This document shows positions 25,123 to 30,468 of a stretch of DNA of 30,468 nt, in pieces (within the stretch, counting starts at the first letter, position 1; every line of letters starts with the position of its first letter). Source of the DNA: an uncultured Methanobrevibacter sp. (GTDB lineage Archaea > Methanobacteriota > Methanobacteria > Methanobacteriales > Methanobacteriaceae); NCBI GenBank assembly GCA_904501935.1, contig CAJGDA010000002.1:1-30468 (forward strand), in the 5' to 3' direction. A program made the translations under genes and the position numbers. The notes beneath the pieces were generated by a model. That model was not told the DNA's origin and did not search any database. It worked only from the letters and a program-made list of their open reading frames with translations.

Positions 25123-26695
25123 ATAATTCTAATCCATTAGCTTCATAAACATTATCTAAAGCTTGGATTTCTTTAATCACGTCTTTTGGAATTTCTTTAT
25201 CTAAAGTTAGAACCATAATGGCTCTTCCACCTTTTATGTCTCTTCCAACTTGCATAATTCCAATGTTTACATTGTGTTCGCCTAATTTTGTACCGATTTT
25301 TCCAATACTTCCAGGAACATCTTCATATTTTGCAATAAACATATGTCCTTCAGGAATAACATCGACCCAATAATCGTTTACTTTTAAAATTCTTGCTTCG
25401 TGTAATTGAGTTCCTTCAGCAGAGAAAACATCATCTTCACTTTTTGCAATAACTTTGATTAATGATTCATATCCTTTAGCATTGTTTTTCCTGCCTTCTG
25501 TAATGCTAATTCCTCTGTCTTTTGCAACTAATGCAGCATTGACTGCATTGACCGGGGAGCTTAAGAATGGATTTACAGCACCTTGAATGACAGTTCTTGT
25601 TAATATTTCAAGGTTTTCAATTTCAGCGAGTTCACCACTGTAGACGATTTCAATTTCTTTAATTTTACCGTTAACTCCTTGTGAGATGAAACTTCCTAGT
25701 TTTTCACATAATTCCATGTATGGAGCTAATTCTGAGTAAGTAGTCCTATCAATACGTGGCATGTTTAATACATTTTTAGGAGTGTTTCCTTTTGCCAAAT
25801 CAATAATTTCATCAGCTACTATAATTGCCGCATCCCTTTGAGCTTCTTTAGTTGAAGCAGCAATGTGAGGGGTTAACACAATATTATCAAGTTCGAATAA
25901 TTTTGAGTTTTCTGCAGGTGGTTCATTTTCAAATACGTCGAGAGCAGCACCACCAATTTTATTGTTAACTAAAGCATCGTATAATGCTTCTTCATCAATG
26001 ACTCCACCACGAGCACAGTTCACAATGTATGCAGTGTCTTTCATTATTTCAAATTGCTCAGTGGAAATTGAATGCTTGGTTTCAGGTGTAAGTGGCACAT
26101 GGATAGTAATGAAATCTGCATTCACAAGCACAGTTTCCAAATCGGTTAAGACTACGCCCATTTGTTTTGCAACTTCTTCCGGCAAGTACGGATCATATGC
26201 CATTGCATCCATACCGAATGCTTTACATCTGTTCACTACTTGTGAACCTATTCTTCCCATTCCGATTACACCAAGGGTTTTGTTTCTAAGTTCAACACCC
26301 ATGAATTTTTTCTTTTCCCATCTGCCTTCTTTTACGGATTTGTCTGCAATGGAAATTTTACGAGCCATGCTTAAGATTAATCCCATTGTATGTTCCGCTA
26401 CAGTAACTGAAGTGGATTCTGGAGAGTTTACAACCATAATACCTTTTTTTGTTGCGGCATCAAGGTCAATATTGTCCACTCCAACACCTGCTCTTGCGAT
26501 AATCTGTAAATTGTCTGCTTTTTCAATAAGGTCTGCAGTTAATTTTGTACGACTTCTCACTATAATTCCATTATATTCATGGATGGTATCGGCTAATTCC
26601 TCAGGAGTAATGCTGGTATCAACAACAACCTCCGCATATTCCTTCAGGTTTTCAATACCCTTTTCGTTAATAGCATCAGCAATAAGTACTTTCAT
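25121..26695 (-). CDS. serA: D-3-phosphoglycerate dehydrogenase, type I with ACT domain
   Basis: The 524-residue enzyme has the full-length SerA layout: catalytic and NAD-binding domains to about 310, the intervening substrate-binding (ASB) domain, then a C-terminal ACT domain. Recognisable motifs are VGVDNIDLDAATKKGI, the Rossmann GMGRIGSQ, ARGGVIDEEAL, DVFENEPP and the catalytic-His segment LTPHIAAST. The ACT domain contains VPGSIGKIGTKLGEHNVNIG. It catalyses the first committed step of serine synthesis, and the ACT domain suggests serine feedback. GGTGA sits before the ATG. It is monocistronic and ends in the shared hairpin. Confidence 0.97.
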   Translation of the reverse strand: MKVLIADAINEKGIENLKEYAEVVVDTSITPEELADTIHEYNGIIVRSRTKLTADLIEKADNLQIIARAGVGVDNIDLDAATKKGIMVVNSPESTSVTVAEHTMGLILSMARKISIADKSVKEGRWEKKKFMGVELRNKTLGVIGMGRIGSQVVNRCKAFGMDAMAYDPYLPEEVAKQMGVVLTDLETVLVNADFITIHVPLTPETKHSISTEQFEIMKDTAYIVNCARGGVIDEEALYDALVNNKIGGAALDVFENEPPAENSKLFELDNIVLTPHIAASTKEAQRDAAIIVADEIIDLAKGNTPKNVLNMPRIDRTTYSELAPYMELCEKLGSFISQGVNGKIKEIEIVYSGELAEIENLEILTRTVIQGAVNPFLSSPVNAVNAALVAKDRGISITEGRKNNAKGYESLIKVIAKSEDDVFSAEGTQLHEARILKVNDYWVDVIPEGHMFIAKYEDVPGSIGKIGTKLGEHNVNIGIMQVGRDIKGGRAIMVLTLDKEIPKDVIKEIQALDNVYEANGLEL

Positions 26696-26844
26696 TTTTT
26701 CACCATAATTTGTTAATTTGAAATGAATATTTAATAATAAATATTACTTAAATTTATGTGTTTTATAATATTTAAAATATGTTACTTAAATAAAAATTTA
26801 ACAGATAATTCCAATTTTCTAAAATAAATATTGTTCAGGAATCA

Positions 26845-26854
26845 TTATATAAAT
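26845..26854 (+). promoter_or_regulatory. TATA box for the ybjQ-like operon
   Basis: TTATATAAAT lies about 48 nt before the ATG at 26898, predicting a leader of about 22 nt that carries AGGTGAT. Confidence 0.5.
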
Positions 26855-26897
26855 AATTATATATATCAAAGAATTCAATAGTAAATAGGTGATAATC

Positions 26898-27236
26898 ATG
26901 GTAAAAATGGAAGAATTCCCAATGTCAAGTACAAATTTTATTTCAGGATACAAAGTTGTTGAAAATAAAGGATTTGTATACGGATTAACCGTACGTGCAA
27001 GAGGTATTGGCGGAGATATCGGTGCAGGTATTAAAGGTATTTTAGGTGGCGAAATCAAACAATATGTTGCAATGATGGAAGATTCAAGAGAAGAATCTAT
27101 ACAAAGATGCATCGAACATGCTAAAGAAATGGGCGCAAATGCCATTATTTCAGTGAGAATGGACTCAGATAGTATTTCTCAAAATATGCAAGAAGTTTTA
27201 ACCTATGGAACTGCTGTTGTAATAGAAAAAGAATAG
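26898..27236 (+). CDS. YbjQ/UPF0145 family protein
   Basis: The 112-residue protein matches the YbjQ family: TVRARGIGGDIGAGIKGILG, then EESIQRCIEHAKEMGANAII and the terminal YGTAVVIE strand. Family members form pentameric, dodecin-like assemblies and are sometimes called heavy-metal-binding, but the function is not established. I start at the ATG at 26898 because AGGTGAT lies 4 nt upstream; the in-frame GTG at 26889 is inside that site. The next gene begins 7 nt after its stop, so the two form an operon. Confidence 0.88.
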   Translation: MVKMEEFPMSSTNFISGYKVVENKGFVYGLTVRARGIGGDIGAGIKGILGGEIKQYVAMMEDSREESIQRCIEHAKEMGANAIISVRMDSDSISQNMQEVLTYGTAVVIEKE

Positions 27237-27243
27237 TGATAAT

Positions 27244-28038
27244 ATGTTTTTTGAGGATTTGAAATATAAAGACAAAATAATTCCACAAACAATATTGGGA
27301 TATGGGCCATTTATGGCGGAGCTGTATTTTGGCCATAGATCAAGACTATATCTTGATGATTTATATAAAAATCCTCAAAATATTGCTGAAGTAATTATCG
27401 AATCCTATAATCAGGGCGTCAGAGCCATAAATTTGGTCAATGATTCTAACCTGATTGAAGCTTATGACATTGCTCGTGGAGAAGGTTGCGAGATGAAAGT
27501 TATAGCAACTATCGGCAAATCTGATGTCGATTACTTAAATCCCAATTATGAAGTTGCAAAGGAAGTTGATTGGGAGGAAGACATTGAGCTGTTCTCCTCT
27601 TATGACTGTCCGGTGATGCTGGTTGATGAATTCGTCACCGACGCTTATGATTGGAAGTTAACTTCAAAAATATTGACTGAAATCAAAAATGCAGGCTCTC
27701 TTTCAGGATTGGTTACTTCATTTCCCTCAAGAACAACTGATTTAATTCCTGAAAATTTAGATATGGATTTATTTGATTTCTATATGATTCCATTTAATTC
27801 CCTTTCATATATGATGGATATAAATGCATTCAATGAAGCACAAAGGGAAGATTTCAAGCAAAAATTATTAAAGTTAAATAAAAAGGTAATTGCCACCAGA
27901 GTACTGGCAGCTGGGGTTTTACAACCAAAAGAAGCATTCTCATTTTTTAAAAAAATTGATTACATAGACTTAATTGTTATTGGTGTTGCAAAGGTCAGTG
28001 AAGCCATTGAAGACTTTTCACTTTTAAAAGAATATTAA
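27244..28038 (+). CDS. Conserved hypothetical protein, possible TIM-barrel (aldo/keto reductase-like)
   Basis: I do not recognise this 264-residue protein with certainty. It alternates short hydrophobic strands and amphipathic helices in a way that suggests a (beta/alpha)8 barrel: TILGYGPFMAELYF, AINLVND, MKVIATIGKS, PVMLVDEF, LSGLVTSFPS, DFYMIPFN, KVIATRVLAAGVL and LIVIGVAKVSEAIEDF. The late strands (ATRVLAAGVL, then IGVAK) recall the end of aldo/keto reductases, but the usual catalytic Tyr/Lys set is not evident. There is no membrane segment. The start follows GTGAT and lies 7 nt after the ybjQ-like stop. Its 3' end overlaps the convergent Cys-rich gene by four bases. Confidence 0.75.
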   Translation: MFFEDLKYKDKIIPQTILGYGPFMAELYFGHRSRLYLDDLYKNPQNIAEVIIESYNQGVRAINLVNDSNLIEAYDIARGEGCEMKVIATIGKSDVDYLNPNYEVAKEVDWEEDIELFSSYDCPVMLVDEFVTDAYDWKLTSKILTEIKNAGSLSGLVTSFPSRTTDLIPENLDMDLFDFYMIPFNSLSYMMDINAFNEAQREDFKQKLLKLNKKVIATRVLAAGVLQPKEAFSFFKKIDYIDLIVIGVAKVSEAIEDFSLLKEY

Positions 28039-28421
28039 AGTTTTACAACTTCATATTCTTCAAATGGAACGTGTCCGTCAGCTTCGAGGGACAGATTCAA
28101 ATCAAGTAGTCCATTAATCAAATCGGTTATATTTTTATTAGATGGTTTTTTACCTGTTATTTGCAAGTATTGCCTAGGTGAGATTTCACAATATTCGCAC
28201 TCAAAATTGCAGCATCTGTCCTTTTCTTCACAGCCATATCCTTCCTGGGTTTCATCAGTTCCAATTACAATGTCATCTAAAATTCTTGAAACTCTCTCAT
28301 CTGATGCAAACATAGCTATTTTTTGGGTTTTACCGCAAATTCCTATAGCTTTTTGCCCTTTAAAGTTACAAACCCATTTTATAGGATAATTTTCCATATC
28401 TGTAATCTGCAAATTTTCCAT
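28035..28421 (-). CDS. Small cysteine-rich protein of unknown function
   Basis: The 128-residue protein is soluble and acidic, with seven cysteines: Cys18, Cys29 and a cluster at Cys64, Cys70, Cys71, Cys75 and Cys78 (CEEKDRCCNFECEYC). The cluster could bind Zn or an Fe-S centre, with Cys18/Cys29 as further ligands. I know no named family for it. GTGTGAT precedes the ATG. It begins 9 nt after the stop of the upstream XRE-type regulator on the same strand, so it is probably co-transcribed and may be linked to that regulator. Metal binding is inferred from cysteine spacing only. Confidence 0.72.
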   Translation of the reverse strand: MENLQITDMENYPIKWVCNFKGQKAIGICGKTQKIAMFASDERVSRILDDIVIGTDETQEGYGCEEKDRCCNFECEYCEISPRQYLQITGKKPSNKNITDLINGLLDLNLSLEADGHVPFEEYEVVKL

Positions 28422-28430
28422 AGTATCACA

Positions 28431-29363
28431 CTAATTCTCTTTTCTCTCTTTTATCATCTTCAGCAATTCTTTTGAATTTTCAAATTCTTTCAGTTCCCAT
28501 GATTTTATAACGGGGATTGTGCCGATAGATTCTTTAATCTTATCATTATTAATTATGAAAACAGGTTCTGATGTTGTCACCATTGATAGGTCTTTAAGCG
28601 GAATCGCCATTCTTTTTAAAGTTTTTTCAGTTCTATTCTTTTCAACATTCGCCATTAATGGGGAATGCTTATCTGAACTTTTCATTTTGGCGACTGCATC
28701 AAATGGGCCTTTATTTGTTGATAAAACACCGTAGCCTAGTTTTGACAAATCATTAACGTCATCAGTATATTTGATATTTTCTTTTTGAGGTTGCTTTAGC
28801 AGGTCAATATCCAATGTAACTTTTGTATTCAGGATTTCCTCCAGTATCATTGCGGTTTCGGCATTTGCACGTACAATTCCATTTTCATACTTGTACATTG
28901 TTGCACGGGAAACATGTGCAAGATTAGCTAAATCCTTAAGAGACATTGAATATTCTTCTCTGTATTGTTTTATAACATTTCCATCAATTTTAACAAAGTA
29001 TCCTCCCCGGTCCGCTAAAATTTCAGGATATTCATTGTATAAAATCATATTTTTTAAAGTATCAAAGCCAATTGTTGGAATGTCATATCTTTCATAGATT
29101 ACTCCTTCTTCTAAAATGCCATTTCTTGAGCGCTCTCCAATGATTATAGGTGATGCTAAGAAAATATTGGCCAATTGCTTCATTTCATGTGCATTGTGTT
29201 CATTAATGCTGTCGATGTTTAAAAATGTCTTTAGAAGTAGGATTAATAGGTTTTTCCTAGCTACAATATCAAATGAACCTTGGTCATAAATATCTGAGGT
29301 TTTAAAACCTTGTGATGTTAATAGGCTTTCAATATTTTGCAGCAGTTGACTTCGAGTTAGCAT
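28431..29363 (-). CDS. Archaeal XRE/Cro-C1-type transcriptional regulator with N-terminal nuclease-like domain
   Basis: The helix-turn-helix lies at about residues 126-182 (VIKQYREEYSMSLKDLANLA, then HVSRATMYKYENG). The first 110 residues look like a restriction-endonuclease-like fold (FDIVARKNLLILLLKTFLN), and a C-terminal region of about 100 residues follows. This layout and the 310-residue length match the archaeal family annotated as putative HTH-type transcriptional regulatory protein, conserved in methanogens. Its target is unknown. AGAGGT precedes the ATG at a 5-6 nt spacing. It is divergent from tiaS with about 60 bp between, so they may share control elements, and it is followed by the Cys-rich gene. 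Confidence 0.85.
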   Translation of the reverse strand: MLTRSQLLQNIESLLTSQGFKTSDIYDQGSFDIVARKNLLILLLKTFLNIDSINEHNAHEMKQLANIFLASPIIIGERSRNGILEEGVIYERYDIPTIGFDTLKNMILYNEYPEILADRGGYFVKIDGNVIKQYREEYSMSLKDLANLAHVSRATMYKYENGIVRANAETAMILEEILNTKVTLDIDLLKQPQKENIKYTDDVNDLSKLGYGVLSTNKGPFDAVAKMKSSDKHSPLMANVEKNRTEKTLKRMAIPLKDLSMVTTSEPVFIINNDKIKESIGTIPVIKSWELKEFENSKELLKMIKERKEN

Positions 29364-29424
29364 ATTAATACCTCTTGTTAAACTATATATTCTTTTAAAC
29401 TTAAATATATTTTAATAATTAAAG

Positions 29425-30468
29425 GTGATTAAGATTAGGTATTTATATATTGGGATAGACGATACAGATTCTCCAGAAGGAATGTGTACAACTTTTTTAG
29501 CCAGTCAAATTATCAATAAATTCAGGGATAATGGAATAGAATTGGTGGATTATCCTAGATTAATAAGATTAAATCCTTTTGCTCGTTTTAAGACTCGTGG
29601 AAATGGTGGAGTCAGTTTAAAAATTCTTAATGATGATAAATCTGATTTAGCCAAAGAAATTGTACTTGAAGAAGTCGAGAAACTATCCATGTTTGATTGT
29701 GACAATACGAATCCTGGAGTAATTTTCTATGATGGTGAAATCACAAAGGAAATGGAAGATTATGCATTCAGGGCAATTTATGAATTCATCACGATTGATG
29801 AAGCCGAGGAATTTGGAAATTCAATCGGGTGTGAGATTCACAAATTCAAAAAAGGAAGGGGAATTATCGGATCTATTGCTGCAATTGGCCTGCCTTTATC
29901 AGATTATACTTATGAACTTCTTGCTTATAGAACTAGTGAAAATTATGGAACCAAAAGACAAATTGACTATGAATCCGTTTATTTAATGGATAAGGAAACT
30001 TTTCCTGATACTTTTGAAAATATTGACTATTCTGAAGATTATATTGCTATTGAACCTAAAACCCCATGCCCTGTTTTATATGGAATCCGGTCTAATACTG
30101 TTGATGCGCTTGAAAAGGCAAAAGATATCGTTGAAGTTTCAGAACCTATTGTTGATTCCTGCATTTTTAAGACAAATCAGCACACAGATATGCACATTCA
30201 AAAAGCTTCAGACATTGATTCAATGAAACAGTTTGGATGTTATGAGGTTGTAGGTGAGGTTAAAAACAGACCAACAATAATTGATGGGGGGCACATGTTC
30301 TTTTATATCTTCGACGAATCTGGAGAAGTTGAATGTGGAGCATACGAACCGACAAAGAATTTTAGAAAGGTAGTTTCTTATTTACGTCCTGGAGATATTG
30401 TTAAGGTATATGGCGGAATTGGAGAGCAGAACACATTCAACATTGAAAAATTCCAAGTTGTTAAGTTA
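29425..30468 (+). CDS. tiaS: tRNA(Ile2) 2-agmatinylcytidine synthetase, 3' end outside window
   Basis: The reading frame runs open to the window end (348 codons visible; the family is about 420 residues). Near the start is YIGIDDTDSPEGMCTTFLA, the hallmark ATP-dependent domain of TiaS. GRGIIGSIAAIG and LLAYRTSENYGTKR follow, then an OB fold from about 280 with VECGAYEPTKNFRKVV. TiaS attaches agmatine to C34 of tRNA-Ile2(CAU) so that it reads AUA codons, an essential archaeal modification. The C-terminal zinc-ribbon is cut off. No ATG is available: the GTG at 29425 overlaps the GGTGAT site, and an ATT at 29434 has ideal spacing from it. The coordinates use the GTG. Identity is firm, the start is not. 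Confidence 0.93.
   Translation, partial: MIKIRYLYIGIDDTDSPEGMCTTFLASQIINKFRDNGIELVDYPRLIRLNPFARFKTRGNGGVSLKILNDDKSDLAKEIVLEEVEKLSMFDCDNTNPGVIFYDGEITKEMEDYAFRAIYEFITIDEAEEFGNSIGCEIHKFKKGRGIIGSIAAIGLPLSDYTYELLAYRTSENYGTKRQIDYESVYLMDKETFPDTFENIDYSEDYIAIEPKTPCPVLYGIRSNTVDALEKAKDIVEVSEPIVDSCIFKTNQHTDMHIQKASDIDSMKQFGCYEVVGEVKNRPTIIDGGHMFFYIFDESGEVECGAYEPTKNFRKVVSYLRPGDIVKVYGGIGEQNTFNIEKFQVVKL

Noticed and set aside
25962..26708. A 248-residue plus-strand frame opposite serA
   Set aside because: It is long only because of serA codon composition; serA is complete with all motifs and a ribosome-binding site.
29729..30226. Two short plus-strand frames near the right end
   Set aside because: They are out-of-frame reads of tiaS, whose correct frame is open through the whole stretch.
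1..30468. CRISPR arrays, insertion sequences, transposases or integrase genes
   Set aside because: No regularly spaced repeats, terminal inverted repeats around a transposase or recombinase-like proteins were seen by eye.

Overview
The window looks like chromosome of a gut-type methanogenic archaeon, most likely Methanobrevibacter or a close relative (Methanobacteriales). The DNA is very AT-rich. Archaeal marker genes are present: TiaS, archaeal-type Thg1, a class III signal-peptide pilin with a FlaJ/TadC-like protein, a CofA-like dehydrogenase, archaeal NadX and a JAMM protease. Starts carry GGTGAT-type ribosome-binding sites or have a TATA box about 27-29 nt upstream, as expected for leaderless mRNAs. 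The genus is an inference from gene content; no rRNA or tRNA gene was seen.

Region 1 (1-11955) is a nonribosomal peptide locus. A 2606-residue two-module NRPS (C, extra half-C, A1, T1, C2, A2, T2, terminal reductase) is followed by a MATE exporter fused to an RsbW/SpoIIAB-like kinase domain, then by an alpha/beta hydrolase. Divergent from it lie a STAS anti-sigma-antagonist-like protein and, at the window edge, a Sfp-type phosphopantetheinyl transferase that would activate the T domains. Synthesis, carrier activation, export, a processing enzyme and a partner-switching-like regulatory pair thus sit together. A1 lacks the Asp that normally binds the substrate alpha-amino group, so a non-amino-acid or modified starter is possible. 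The reductase predicts release as an aldehyde or alcohol.

Region 2 (11956-17816) is mostly membrane proteins: an acyltransferase-3 protein with an AIM24 family protein upstream, a bile acid:sodium symporter family protein (BASS), an MFS metabolite:H+ symporter-like protein and a TrkH-type potassium channel subunit.

Region 3 (18035-21343) holds a GspF/TadC-like protein overlapping a small class III pilin, a DUF4013-like membrane protein, and a lactaldehyde dehydrogenase-like enzyme ending in a perfect hairpin terminator.

Region 4 (21540-30468) is housekeeping: a tRNA-binding-domain protein, a PRC-barrel protein, an overlapping operon nadX-thg1-JAMM, serA, a YbjQ-like protein with an unknown protein, a Cys-rich small protein, an archaeal XRE-type regulator, and a tiaS gene cut by the window end. 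tiaS has no ordinary ATG start.
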